NCBI GenBank assembly: GCA_018292915.2 | Contig: JACVVK020000545.1 | Span: 294,001 to 358,000 of the forward strand | Source: Batillaria attramentaria | Taxonomy: Eukaryota; Mollusca; Gastropoda; Batillariidae | Length of the DNA: 64,000 nucleotides | Direction: 5' to 3' | Shown here: positions 1 to 31,128 of the stretch, piece by piece | Numbering within the stretch: position 1 is the stretch's first letter | Layout of the letters: each line of letters begins with the position of its first letter | Made by a program: the position numbers and the translations under genes | The notes under the pieces: model-generated | Database searches by the model: none | What the model was told of the DNA's origin: nothing | The model's input: the letters and a program-made list of their open reading frames with translations, nothing else

Positions 1-1749
1 CTCTCTCTCGGCTCACGGCACACACTGGCACACACTGACACACACACACACACACACACACACTGTGCACTCACACTGACCGTGACCGCCGCACACACTG
101 ATGCTCCTTGAGTCAATGGCCGGGTAGCGACGGACTGATACCCACACCCCATTTATTACTCGGGCGTGCAAATTCACAGCCAGGCGACGTCCTGAGCTAG
201 TAAGAACAATAGCACACACACCGCAGTTCATCGAAGACGTTGCACACGCCAACATTCGCATACAGTACGCACGTGCTGTGCGCCCCGGTGCTCCCTCATA
301 AGTTTCAGGATTTTTTCCCTCCACGTAACCCGTACAAGGCCCCACAAGGGTGAAACTTCTCGCGAGACATGCACGAGAATGAAAGATCGCCATTTTGGTT
401 ATTGACTTCCTGGAGTTTCGCACCCATCGGAAGAAACGGGATACCCTGGCTGCAGGCTGAGGTATGTATTTGGATTCCTCAAGCCACGTCAGAAATCGGC
501 GAAATCTAACTGTTGCACAGCTTTTTAACAGTTTATGATAAGAACTGCACCTTTTGCGAAATGCCGGTAGTTTCCTGGAACAGAAAACTTGTCTGCTAGT
601 TCTAGACGTTCCTATCGGTCAATCAATAATGAGTCATCGTGGGTCCATTGCTCCCCGAAGCCTGTCAAATTCACAGATTCCAGAAAGGTATAGGTCTTTG
701 GCGAAAGCGCCGTTAGCTGTATTGACTCGGACTCAAGCCGATTGGTTGATCTGACTGTCAACCAGGTGTTCGGCTAAACTGTGACGCGGCGAAAAAATTC
801 GGTTCATGTGAGGGGTACAGTTGAGGCATGCTAGACAGGTGCGTGTTCGCGCTATCTCTTGTTCGTGCACTGCGCTTTCATGCCGATAAAACTCGTGATA
901 GGAGTGAATGCCTGGCTGCACATCTTTGTGTCTAGGGCAAGGTGCTGTTTCTGAACAGATTGGGTTCCCTTCAAACGTAGATCTGGTTCTGTTCTGGCGC
1001 GGAGCAATGAATAGCTGATTACTTCAGACTTCGCTGTAACTGTAACACTACTAACAAACTGTAATACTACTAGCACCCCCACCCTTTCCATCCAGAATCG
1101 CACTTGAGTGTAGTAAAGTTCTGCTGTGTGTAATAAAAGTGTGACTGTGTATCACTGTGTGTTTATTTGTGTTGTACGTGTGTGTGTGTGTGTGTGTCCA
1201 GTTTGAGTCCTATGTCCATGACACTCCCTCCTCCCAGGAAATCCTTGATTCAATGACTCACTGCACTGAGTGTACACTCAGTAATGATTGTGTCTGTCTC
1301 CTAACACCGTAACAGTGAACTGTCACCACACAGCACAGTCCTTAGGGAGATAGTGAATCATCCCTTGCACAGACATAAAAACATAGAGGACTACCGCAGT
1401 ATACTCCCTGCCTTACTCAGTTACTGCATGGCAGACAGAACGTACTGGGCTGTCAGGTGTATCTATCAGAGTGAGTTTGACTTTGACCAAAGGGAACACA
1501 TTATAAGACAGCAGGAGTATTTAAGGGTAATGTACACATTTGTGTATTAAAGTAAACTGTTGGTTTGTCATTGAATTATTACATTGTGATTCTCATTTTC
1601 ATTTCTTCAGGGTGCAGTAAATTGAATCAAATTTTGTTGAAACTCATTCCTTGCTGTAGAAACACTTCTTTTCTATATTTAGCCACTGTTCTTTCAGTTT
1701 TTACTGTGTGTAGGGAATACACTCAAGGTTTTACTGAATACTGTTTCAG
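1..1749. other. Upstream flank of the PAK gene, no coding gene seen
   Basis: No convincing protein-coding exon is visible. The first 65 bases are a CA/CT microsatellite and 1172-1198 is a GT run. Around 380-460 the sequence is relatively CpG-rich and contains CGCCATTTTGG (388-398), the form of a YY1-type promoter motif. It is followed at 461/462 by a good donor (CTGAG|GTATGT). I infer that this could be the PAK promoter and a non-coding first exon ending at 461, but nothing in the sequence proves transcription there. Confidence 0.35.
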
Positions 1750-1887
1750 TAGAATACAACCCCACAGAACTTCGTGTGCGGCGAGTGAAATCTGGTAGAG
1801 GGGAGAGCATCTCCTTTGGTGTTGTGGCCAGCCACTTCAGTCACATTGGCAGTGAAGGGAGACAATACCTGCTTAGCGGTGGTCACG
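1750..1887 (+). other. Probable 5' UTR part of the first coding PAK exon
   Basis: A pyrimidine-rich acceptor (CTGTTTCAG, ending 1749) precedes the exon that carries the PAK start codon at 1888. The stretch 1750-1887 would be untranslated leader. The ATG context is ggtcacgATGt, with an A at -3 relative to the ATG. An alternative acceptor lies at 1609-1610 (ATTTCTTCAG). Confidence 0.45.
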
Positions 1888-19796
<17,909 letters not shown>

Positions 19797-21290
19797 GTGA
19801 CCTTGACCTTGACCTCCTACAAGGACAGGCTGGAACTTCACAAATCCAGATGGATGCACAAAAATGAGGTCCTCATCTGCAGGTCAAAAACTGTGACCCC
19901 TGACCTCAGGGTCACCAACTTGCTTGGGCATTCTTGGTTTCTTGATTTTTCCGCTGTTGCGTTCGGAGGAGTTCTTTTGGTTGTGACCGACGAAGTGCTT
20001 CAGGCAGCCGGGCTGTCAGTGAGTGGATGAGTGGGACTTCGTTTAGTAACTTGGACGACTGAATGTGGGTGGGTATTATTACAAGAGACAAAAACAGTGA
20101 CTGACTCAACCGTTACGATGATACGTGCGTCGTCGTGCTTCCTTTTTTGCAAATCTGCTGACTTGACCGGCCAGTGCAAATGCTGTGAAATTATGCATTG
20201 TGACCTTTTCTTGACCAGTTGCTGGCGGACATATTGGTGCTTCGTTTCATGATTTAAATTTTTTTTTTTTTTCAGCTGTATTCTTGTCTCTGTCTCATCT
20301 GTTGTTTTTCCCTGTGAGCAAAGATGATTTGGCAGGAGGAAATATTTAAAAGTATTCATCCCTGACAGTGCCCCCCTCACCCCCCACCCCCACCCCTCCG
20401 GAAAAAAAAAAGTAAAAAAGTGTTCTCTATCCCTTGACCCCAAACCATTCCCTTTCCTGCAGTCTTGTCCGTCTGTGCTTGTGTTTCAGTAACGCACTGA
20501 AGAGTTTGACATTTTTCCACAAGACGAGTTCATTTACATCAGAAAACAGCCAGTAGATCCAGTAAAAGAATTTATCTTCCCTCCTTTGTTCTTGAACTCA
20601 TAAAAAAAAAATGAAATCATCAGTTACACTTGTACAGGTTTAGGGCATACTGTGGCCAGGTAATTGACGTAACCAGCTGCTGACTGACAGGTCGTGCTAG
20701 CCAATCAAATGGAGCGAATACTCTGACAAGCTAACCCACACCTGTTGCTAAGCGTGTCGGAGTATCAAAGACAGATCAAAAGGTAAAACAAAAAGTGTGC
20801 GGTTGCCCCGGAGGATTCATTTTAGTCCGTGGGTGTGGCTAAAGGCGTCTATTGCTACATGTTGATTGTAGCAGTTGGTCGGCGTGATGGTTAGATTTAA
20901 CTTGGTGGGTATGTGGATATTGTATTCGGAACCTCTTCGGCAAGGATGATATGTTTTCATCACCTTTTTACTCTCCCCTGTAGGGAAAAAAAGAACCTAT
21001 GCAAACTTTTGTTAGCTTTTTTGTTTGTTTGTTTGCTTTATTGTTCATGGATGCCCGTAGTAGCAGCAGCACTGAGTTGTAAAAAAGAACCCTACTTTTC
21101 ATAAGCTCTTGATTGCTAGTTTTAGCGCGTTTCTTCTAAGCACAGGGTGACGTTATGCTTGATTTTGCTAAATTTAGAGCTCCTGGTGTTTATTTCACAT
21201 GTCTAAGCAGTTTGACCAATGAGCTTAACTGGCATGGGTGTGCATTCATGCACACACTAGCGCATATGAAAAACATGTGCATGCGTGCAC

Positions 21291-21323
<33 letters not shown>

Positions 21324-24300
21324 ACACACACACACACACACAGACACACACACACACACACACACTCTCTCTGCGTGGAGCAAATACTTAGACTAAGCCA
21401 CATTTCACTCCATCAGTTTTTGCTTTTATCGTACGTGTATATTCAATCCATTTTGAAAGTGACATCAAGATGAAGTTGGCAAGGGTTTTTTTCCCCACAA
21501 ATTTTCTTTCAGGTTTTGTTTTTTTGTTTTTGTTGATTGTATTTTTGGGCTTTGTTTTTGTACATGTGTTTGATTATCATCAGACTGACTTTGTTGGTGA
21601 TTTGTATGTGATATTTTCTGAAGCAGTCATCAACTTTTTTTTTTTGCACACCAAAATCTGTACACTGTTTAACTAAACCAAGTGTGTTACTAAGTCACGT
21701 AGTGGTACTAAAACTGTTCTCTATGGGTTTTTTGTTGTTTATTTTTTTTTGGGGGGGGGGGGGGGCACTGGCATTACAGTGCAGTACCTACATATATGTG
21801 ACCTTCCATGAGAAAACGCGGCTTAAGTGCAAAATTTTAAATTTTTTTTGTTTTTGGAGCCATCTTAAAGAAACAGCCTTGCTCTTTACAGTGCCAAAAA
21901 ATTCACTTATAGATATCATAATTTAAGGGCAGAACTACCTGATTTTGGCAAAATCTCAGTATCGACCAGATAGCACCCGCTGACCTTTGTTAGCCTCTAG
22001 CTTGGAACAGCGGCGTGCGTCTTACGCCGGGTTTTCTCGTGGACGGTCACATATTTAGCCCACAAACTTGATTATATGAGCCAGATTTTTACGTTTTCTT
22101 TTCCCCACATTGTGTTTCTTAGCCTGTTTCAGGTTTTGCTCAAAGTTGATCATGGCAGAGGGGTGTATGATTTAACTTCAGTGTGTCACATTATGTATAG
22201 ATGCATATATGCATCAAGCGGCATCATCCTAAATTGCAAACTTTGTGGACTTTGGAATGTGTTTAACTCACTAACATTTTGCACTGACTTTTATTTTTAT
22301 GTATAAAATTACGTTTGACGTTTGATTACAGTATCATCAGTGGGGTCTCGAGGGAGAAATGAGGGATCAAAGTATGAAAAGGCTAGACTGCAAGGGACTT
22401 TTGAAAAACATTAGAAATACGATTATCGTAATCAGTTTGGAAATTGACGCATGGTCATGAATTTATTCATGAATATGACTGCGAACAATTGCAGCGTCGC
22501 TGTTCAGTTACTGCTCGTAGTCCAGGGTAGCACAGTCAAGACGTCTGTAGGAAACCTTAATCTTGGTCTACAGTTTGAGAGTTGCGTAATCAGTTCATGC
22601 AGACAGTTCCCCTCACCCTTCACCTTCCTACCCAAAGTGCTGTTTAAAGGAACCGGATCTCAGATAAGTGGTACATGTACCAAATCTTAGTCCCAGTATC
22701 TTACACTTTCTTTCCCCTAGGTAATGAACCACATTTTTTTAAATTTTTTTTAATAGATAAAATGTTACATGACCATCGTCAGTGAAGCTTTAAGTTTAAA
22801 GCAGAGTAAACGATGCAGCATGTATGCTTCCCTTTCGCTCACTTTAAAAAAAAAAAATTTTTTTTTCTTCAGTGGATTGGTGGAGTTTTGCAGAGCAAAG
22901 AAATGCAGGGTAATGAAAATTTACATAATATGGGCCACGACCATCACAAAGACGCACTTATCAGTGCATCGAACTATGAACGCTCACCTCACTTTTTGTG
23001 CAGAAATGACGACGCTCTGTAGACGTGCATGTGTATCATTGCCACTCTGCCAAAAACGACCAAAACGAAAAACAAAATAAACAAGCCCAAAACTGTGTTT
23101 CAACGTTCAGTAGTGAAGTACATGTACATGTAACTGTGTGTAGTGTGTATGAAGTGTGGTGGCTACTCTCCATTTCATGTTGTATGCTTTTGATACTCGC
23201 GGCGTAGGGGTTCGTAGGTTTTATGACGGGATGAAGCCTTAAAGTCGATGGCGCTCAAAATGTTTTGGAGGTTACACATTAATTATCAGTCTTCCTTATT
23301 TAATGTGGTGCGGACTTTCTAGTTTTAGTTGACTCACTGTGTGAAAGGAGATGTAGTGTGACTGTGAGAGACTGTGCAAAGTTCATCCCTTGTCCTCCGT
23401 CATAAGCCATTTTCAGCTTGTTCACCTACTAGTTCAGTTTGCATTTGTGCTGAACTGTGGCTGGAGCATGTTCTTTGATACGTTCAGAGAGTTGTCTTGT
23501 TTACTTCTCTAAAACATGTACACTTGCATTTACATGCAAATTGTGAAGCATCTTTTAAGACATTAGTTACTGTTCTGTAGGTTACTTTACAACAGGTGTA
23601 ATCATTGACATGTACAGTGGACGATAATTACATCTACCCCTCTGTGTTCACCTCACTTTTGTGCAGAAATGATCGATGTGTGTCATTAAATGTAGATGAT
23701 TTCAAACTAGGTGCACATGTTCTTATGTAGAAGCTGCTGAATCAAACAAACTGGTCACCGTACTGGATCACAATTGATTTCATGTTCAGAGGAAGTTTCT
23801 TAGCCTTCTTGGTCATAAAACGAGGCTGCGAAGTGGTTGAATATTAAAAGAAAATGTTTCAGTGATGGTTTGTAGAATTGAAGCTGCCTAGGATAGGATT
23901 ATTAAAAAAAATGAAAAGTGTGTGGCCGTGATACAATTTGAACAGGCTCTTGTCATTTTGTGGATGAACATCACTTTTCGCCGTTCAGACTCGCGTGATG
24001 TGAGCGTTCTTTGATCGTGGATGTTCAGCGGCTCAACAGCGGACCCAGACAAGTTACATGCTTGAAACTGAAATTGAACACAAGGCTTCAGCGCTGCAGT
24101 GTTTTGTTGTATAAATTTGTGTCATTTGTTCGCCCGCCACCTTCAGTAGTCCCTTTCACGCAGCCAGTATATCCTGTTTCAGGGAATCTCATTGTAGTGT
24201 TTGCTTCACATTGCATCGCAGATTTGCTTTACATGTAGTCGTTTAGAAAACTCAACTCAGCTGGTTTTAGTGGTACATGTACCGTATAAATAATCCCTGC

Positions 24301-26200
24301 GATATTTCCGTGTGTCTGCGGTAAAGTTCAGGAAACGGTATAACAGGCAACACTGGCTCTGACTGTGACCATGTTGGTAAGAGAATGGGTGTGGTACGAA
24401 GCACAGTTACTGTCATTGGTTTTGTTTTGTTTGTAGAGAGGGATCAGGTATGTACAATACACAAGTCATTTGCCAACAGCGCGACTGTGGTGATGCGCAA
24501 ACGGTATCTCATTTTTTTGTACATAGTAAAAGTAGGTTAATGTAGAACAATGCATTTTTGGTGTGCTTTGATTTGATGCATTTTGTGTGTGTGGAACGAA
24601 CAAGAGTGTGTTTGTGTGTGAGTGAGACAGAGAGAGGGTGTATGTGTGTGTATGCTCGTGCTGGTTTGTGCAGAGCTGTGCTGATCTGATCTGTTTTGTC
24701 GATACACATGTACTGAATCTGAACTGCACATGTGCTTGGTAGTGCATTTTGGGCAAATTAGCAGACTTTCTTATAACGCTTGAGCTTGTTTTATTCATAG
24801 TACTTGTTCAGTAGAGATGGATGGTAATGAAGGAATCTTGTCCAACTCTTGCTTCTGAAAATATGCATGGGTACATGGGCAATGTTCCCACTACTGGATC
24901 CTTTGGGAAAGTATATGGTAGACGTAATTTTGACGGTCTAACATGGCACTATAATATGGATGAGAGCACCAGAGTTTGAGGGAAGTCTCAAAAACAGGCG
25001 GGTTTGTAATTTCAGGTATTCAGTAGATGGCATGTTCCTTTGGGACTGCAAAAAAACTCAAATGTATATGTGTATTTTTTTCAAGTTTGAGGAGAGTTTT
25101 CATGCAGCGTACCTACTTAATTTTGGGCAGCGTGTTCAGCATGTTTTTCTAGACAGTAATTAATTGTAAGTAGCGAATGTTGTTTTGTCATGATATCCAC
25201 TGTGATCACGTGCATATGTGTGTGCGTGCATGCTTGTGCGAATGTGATAAAGACAGGATTGTTTTTCAGCGAAACAAGTATTGCATGTTCGATTCAATGA
25301 TCTCTGCTCAAGTGGAATCAACATTTTTTTTTTTTTAATAATGTGTATGATAGCAGCACGCACGTTGATGTACGCAGCTCACGTTCTGCGTTGTAACTGT
25401 AGACATTGGACGCAATTTGCTTTGTACAGACCGGTTGTCACGCATGTCGATTTGCTGTTTGTGTGAGTAGATTGGGCCTCCAGCTTTTTAATCGTAGACA
25501 GTCTTCATTGTTTGTCACGTGACCAGTATCTTTGACCTATGACTTGCTTATCAAATGCTTGCGATGTTGTACGTTGCATGTGTAATGTATTTTGCCTACT
25601 GACTGACTTGACTTCCACGGGCCCTGGTGTATAAGTATACTTTGTACATTTGTATCGTAACCCTCTGCTTTCAGTATACATTGAGACTGTGAATTTGACT
25701 GTGAGACTGAAATACATTGTAACATTTCTCATGCCTGGGATGGTGAGCTTTTGTGTCAGTGGCATGGCCAAAATGTGTGTGATAAAGAGAGAGTTTCCAC
25801 TTTCATGAAAGACTTGAGTTGAAATTTACTTAGAATAGATTGGTCAGCACTTGTTTTTTTGTTTTTTTTTTAAGCCCACCCTCTCCTGAATTTACTCTCA
25901 ATTTTATTTTAAAGTCAAATACTGCTCAGTGCTGTAGTTACCCAGTTCAGACAGGCGGGGGTCAGGAACTGTAACTGTGTGACAGAATTTATGTCCCTTG
26001 CGTTAAAGCTAGTTTTTCTGATTACTTGTTTCAACTCTGGCGAAGAGTCAAGGGTCAGGAAAGTGGAAGCTTTTTTTCTTTCTTTGTGAGTGGAGTTAAA
26101 GTTTTACTATAAGTGACCATAGCAGAGTCGAAAATACAGGTTTAAAATGTTGGATTACAATCCTACAATCAAAGAATGTACGAGGAATAACTGACCAGAC
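19797..26200 (+). other. PAK 3' flank and probable 3' UTR
   Basis: No coding gene was recognised. AATAAA occurs at about 23074 and ATTAAA at about 23684; either could end the PAK mRNA, but nothing shows which is used. CA microsatellite at 21291-21366; T-then-G block at 21742-21765; small hairpin at 20719-20766 (arms ACTCTGACAAGC and GCGTGTCGGAGT). A 29-nt segment (TCACCTCACTTTTTGTGCAG and onward) near 22985 recurs at about 23650. Confidence 0.5.
21291..21366. repeat. CA microsatellite
   Basis: CA run with two interspersed CAGA steps, 76 nt. Confidence 0.95.
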
Positions 26201-27204
26201 ATGTATACCTCAGAATTTCATTTATTACATGAAAAATACCACCAAAACGGCTTCAGCCACCACATATCACAATATTCAATTTAAGTACATTCCCTCAAGC
26301 TTTCCATGAGCAGAAAAATGACAGGTTCTCAAATACTAAACATATACGTGTAGTTAGCACACACAACAAATTCGATAATGTCCATCCAAAAAATCTTTGC
26401 AAGAAAGAGAAAAGTCAGTGCATAAAAAAAAATAACTCAAAGCTCCACTGCTCTAAACGACAGTGGAAATGTTCACTATAGTATGTACGCCCACAAACAT
26501 AACTTACTGAAATTCTGATTTGCAAGTGGAAGGATTTCATTTTGGAGAATATGCTGTCAGTCTATGGGGCAGTGGTTAACAAGCAGGATCTCAATGCAAA
26601 GGGCGGGAGTTTGACTTGGTTGGACGGTTGGTTGCTTGGTTGCCGGTTAACTCTGAGACACAAAGAACGGCCGTCCCAAAATAAAAAAAGATCTGTGCAA
26701 CCGAAATATTGACTGGGACATATTCTTCTGCTCATTATTACCAACTTGTGCTGACATGCTCTGTACTGTTGAAATTTGACACATGAAAAGATACACTGTA
26801 ACACCTCAAATTATCCCCTAGCCCTTTCAATTTTCATCTTCCAGTTTTCCCAGCCAACCCTTCAGGAAGTCTGGTGGAATGTATTTTCGAACATGTAAGA
26901 GGATTCACTACTGCTCGGAAAGAAATCTATATTTCTTCCCTCTGGTAACGTTTAAAAAAAAAAAATCATAAAAAAACAATGGTAACATCACATGAAAATG
27001 AGTACCTTTCCCACAACCATATGTCCACATCACAACATTTCACATTTGCTTTAAAACAGAAACAGTCAATGAACACCATAAGTAAAATTCCAGACAACCC
27101 CACAAATCCGCTTTCATGTGGTAAAAAGATTTGAAGTGCCAATACATGTATATGGTCATAAAGTGTGAAGTAGCCCACGCTCGACACCTCGCTCATATAG
27201 TAAT

Positions 27205-27490
27205 CAATCGGGCCGATAGTTGGGGGTTCTCTCCAGGCACTCTGGCTTCCTCTCTGCTTTGGAAATGTTCAGCCCACAGAATTTGAAAATAAATGCAATT
27301 CTAAATTCCAAAACTTAAATAGCTGAGCTGACCTTTCACACCACATGACTATAATGTGTTCACATCCAATGCGTGAGAGAATGCGTGTAATTCACCTGAG
27401 CGTGCATGTTGGGTTCAGTTTGCGTCCCTTTGAGTACTGGGTAAAGCGCCTGTACAATACTCAGTTGTTATTATTACTATTAATCATGCA
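27205..27490 (+). mobile_element. SINE family B, 5'-truncated copy
   Basis: The body blocks GGGTTCTCTC, GCACTCTGGCTTCCTC, AATGTTCAGCCCA, AAATAGCTGAGCTGACC, GAGAGAATGCGTG and GGTAAAGCGCCTGTACAA, plus the ATT tail, match the copy at 57588-57976. The tRNA-like head is missing. Confidence 0.75.
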
Positions 27491-27608
27491 AGCACAATCA
27501 TTGCCAGGTACCATCCCCCTATTTCCCACACGGGCAGAGAAACACTACATCAGCAGAATACCTCTTGCAGACTGTCATTAACTTTTGGGCATTCCTCCTG
27601 TCCAGCAA

Positions 27609-27751
27609 AGGGGAGCCAGGGTGGCCGAATGGTAGAGCGTTGGACTTCCAATGCTTGTATCCCGGCTGAGGCCAAATATTTGTGCTGGCTTTTTCATCGT
27701 TGATATCACCTGCATGTGGTGGAAAAAGACGTTAAACCCCCCAACACCCAG
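27609..27751 (+). mobile_element. SINE family A (tRNA-derived), copy 2
   Basis: The head GTGGCCGAATGGTAGAGCG is box A. The box B half is damaged (part deleted). The body is TGTGCTGGCTTTTTCATCG and ends GTTAAACCCCCCAACACC. It is flanked by a 15-bp duplication, CCTCCTGTCCAGCAA (27594-27608) and CCTCCTGTTCAGCAA (27752-27766). Confidence 0.85.
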
Positions 27752-29003
27752 CCTCCTGTTCAGCAACACACAGCCTTCCTCTCAACGTTGGTGGTTCTGG
27801 TACAGTATTTTTTCCTCGCAAAAATCGCTGTCCATGCAGACTCCACAAGTATCTTCTTATTTAGAGAAAAGCTGGGGTTTTTTTTTTTTTTTTTTTGTTG
27901 TTGCTAGAATCAAGGGTCTTGATTTATGCTACATCACAGTTAAGCATTACTCAAGGGAGAGTGCTTGGAGTCAGAGGAGACAACTGGTCACTGCTTGGCC
28001 TTGTGACCGACAGAGAGAAGAGAGGTGCTGAAATAAGTTTGGAGAATTCAGCTGCCCATGGATCTAAAGCACATCTGGATGAAAGTAGTGTTGGAATGGA
28101 AAACTGGTTGTAGTGTACTGTTTGGGTGACAAAACCCAAAAGAGCAAAGTAACGAGAAAGTAAGCTGACTCGGTCGTTTGTGCACCTACTCCAGTGTACA
28201 GAAGCAGGAAAATAGGCGGCTCCTGTTTTGAGGTTGGTGTGAATTAGCTTACACCCCGGCCAGGTGTGCTCCAGTTAACTTCAAACTCTACAGAGATACT
28301 CTTTATCATGTCCACTCACAATACATGTACATGTTTAAACCTAGCAGATGAACCTTTTCTGATGCGTTGGATGGCTAATTAAAGAGCTCAGATGACGGAG
28401 CGTGGTCCCTTCTTTCTGTTAAAAAAGAAAATTTTGGGCAATTCGGCAAAATAAGGCTCGATAAGGGACCTTTAAGCACACACGCAGCCATGGCAAATAA
28501 GCCCTTTAACCAAATGAAAGTACACATAATTAAAGCGATCCATGCATCAGCAGCAAGCCTTTCATCATTCTGATGTCTTGAGGTCCGAAATTGTAGACAA
28601 ATCAAACAATGATATGCACAAGTAAAAGCAGATATATATATATGCAAAAACAAGTCTACAGATATCAACCTACAAAAAGCACTTCCATACAAATCAACCC
28701 ACACAAATGTCAGCATGAAATATATTGCTACAATGTGCCAGAAATTTGGCAGCAGCTGTACATACAGTTTCATCTTAGTAAAGTGTATGCCACACATTGA
28801 GGTGCATTCACAACATCAGCTCGCAAATTGTAACATTGTTTCCAAGCTTGTAAAAGAATCAAAAGTTAGTATTAAGTAAACAACAACAACAAAAAACAAT
28901 CCCAAAGAAAACAACCCTGCAGATTAACAACTGTGACTTTTTACAATTTGAGACAAGCATTTTTTTTTACTTTTAATATTTATCATTACAGTGGTACTTC
29001 AGT

Positions 29004-29005
<2 letters not shown>

Positions 29006-29050
<45 letters not shown>
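29006..29050. repeat. GT microsatellite
   Basis: Pure GT run following TCGTGTGC, in the region downstream of DUF229. Confidence 0.95.
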
Positions 29051-29052
<2 letters not shown>

Positions 29053-30584
29053 CTTTCCAATATCTTTCACTTCGCAGATCCACACATTACACACACAAAC
29101 GTATTTTGGAATGTATGTTTGCTTTAAATGGGACCATGGTCAGGGAAAAAATCCAAACATATGTACAAATATGACCTGATCCGTAATTTCTTTGGAAACA
29201 GTAACCACTGACTTGTACAATTCTAGATGGAACACGCAAAAATATACCATTACGTGCTGTAAATCTGTAGACACCCAGAGTACTGGCATACGAACAACAG
29301 GCATTTGCAATGAATGTAAAACAAAAACATTGGTTAACAGCAGACTGTATATGAAATATTGTGCACAGCTATATATATATACAAGCACCATGTCTGTGTT
29401 TCACACTTGGTGGTACTAGTCCAAAAAGGACCCCCCCCCCCCCCCAAAAAAAAAAAGGAAAAAAAAAGAAAAAAAAAAAAGATGACAATAATTAAAACAA
29501 AATAGCAAAACGAAAAAAGAAAAAATAAAGAGTACACATCTTTGAAGGTTGGTGAGGCGAGATCATTATTCAAGATATGTTCAGCAAAATGATCTGCTAT
29601 TAAATAAAGGGAGATTGTGGGGCAAGCAACCCCAGCCTCAAATTCACCCAAGAGACAAAAGCGGCATCTGAATGGGTCAAAACATGAAAAATACTCATTA
29701 ATCATTCACACAAAAAGAGATGCTTGCTTCTCAGGGGAAACGTCTACAGCTTCCCAACCAGAGAAGTTTTCACGTGGCAGTTTCACGACTTCAGTAAAAT
29801 AAAAACAACAAGAAAAAGAAAATAAAAGAAGGAAAGAAATAAAGAAGAAAAACGTCCCAAGAGGGGGACGTGTGGTCTAGTTGCAAATGTAAAAAGAAAG
29901 AAAGAAGGAAAAAAAAAAAAAAAAGCGATGTTGTTGCAGAAGTTATGCTCAATACAGACCACAAGATTATGCCTAAATACTATTCTTATGGGTTTTTTTT
30001 TTTTTTTTGGATGGGGGCGGGGGCGGGGTTTAAGCGAATGTTTGCCCCCAAACTCTCTAGTTTAGTTCATTACTTTGGTGCAAATATTTTCTGGTGTAAA
30101 ACAGCATCTTAAACCAGCAACTGACAACACGATACCAGGACTGCCACGTACGACCAAACTGACAATAAATCTGTACTGTACAGACATCCAGTGCACTGTT
30201 CTGCACTTTAAAGGAAATCTGATGATGTAAATCCACCACCAACAAAAGAAAAGCAGTAACCACACAAACTTTTTTTCACATCATGGTAAAGTCTGTTTGC
30301 TGAAAAAATTGTAGGTGTTTTTTTCCTCGATTTTCAGCAAACGACACATTTTCCTAGGACATCGTCTGGAAAAGTGTGCCAGACTGAGAGACTCAACTAA
30401 GTTCCATTTTTGTTTCTATCTATCACAGTTTAGCCTCCACCCTCGAGTTGACTGGTGAACTATGACGAAAAAAATACAGGCCTCCATGATGTTACCAGCA
30501 CATTGAATTCGGCATATCTGATATATATCTAGACATCTGAATGTTGCACGTGCATGTCCAGTACCCCTTCCATCAAAGCAAAAG

Positions 30585-31128
30585 CAGTGTTCCTTACAGC
30601 TTTCAAAACTGTGGGTCACTTTGACCCTCTCTGTCAAATTCTGAGGGTCATTTTGTAAACTTAAAGGGTCAGACCCAAGTACGAAATTCTTGGTTCGACC
30701 GGACCCATTGTTTACAAAACTGTCAGAGACAACACATGCTTCATAAACTGATTTGAAAACCCAGCACTAGGGCACAGAATTCTCTGCTGTTTCCAATTCC
30801 AGCAACCGCCTCAGGTGTGTTGTTTTACTTTTGGTTTTCAAGTCTTGAAAACCGTGCGTCATAATGACGTAAAATCTCTGCATCAAATTCTGAAATCTCT
30901 GCGTAAATGACAAGGGTGGGTGGGTGGGTGTTAGGGGGTTTAACGTCCTTTTCCACCACATAGGGTGATATCAAAGACGGGGCAATGATGGAAAAGCTAG
31001 CACAAATATTTGGCCCCAGCCGGGATACGAACTCATGACCCGAGCATTATTAGTCCAACGCTCTACCATTCGGCCATGCCGGCTCCCCTGCGTAAATGAC
31101 ACACATATGTGCATAGTAAGGAACACTG
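30585..31128 (+). mobile_element. hAT-like non-autonomous element, copy 1, interrupted by a SINE
   Basis: Perfect 13-bp terminal inverted repeats: CAGTGTTCCTTAC at the left and GTAAGGAACACTG at the right. The flanks share AAAAG. The internal GGGTC-rich sequence matches copies at 46270 and 59540. A family A SINE (30913-31087) sits inside. No transposase is encoded. Confidence 0.75.
30913..31087 (-). mobile_element. SINE family A (tRNA-derived), copy 3
   Basis: Minus-strand copy with box A TGGCCGAATGGTAGAGCG and box B-like GTTCGTATCCC. It is flanked by a perfect 14-bp target duplication, CTGCGTAAATGACA (30899-30912 and 31088-31101), and is inserted within the hAT-like element. Confidence 0.92.

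Noticed and set aside
23000..23680. Short repeated segment TCACCTCACTTTTGTGCAG at about 22985 and 23650
   Set aside because: Only about 29 nt is shared; it is too short to call an element or a regulatory pair.
27651..28031. Open frame of 126 codons overlapping a SINE
   Set aside because: It spans the SINE, its target duplication and a long T run; no homology or codon bias was seen.
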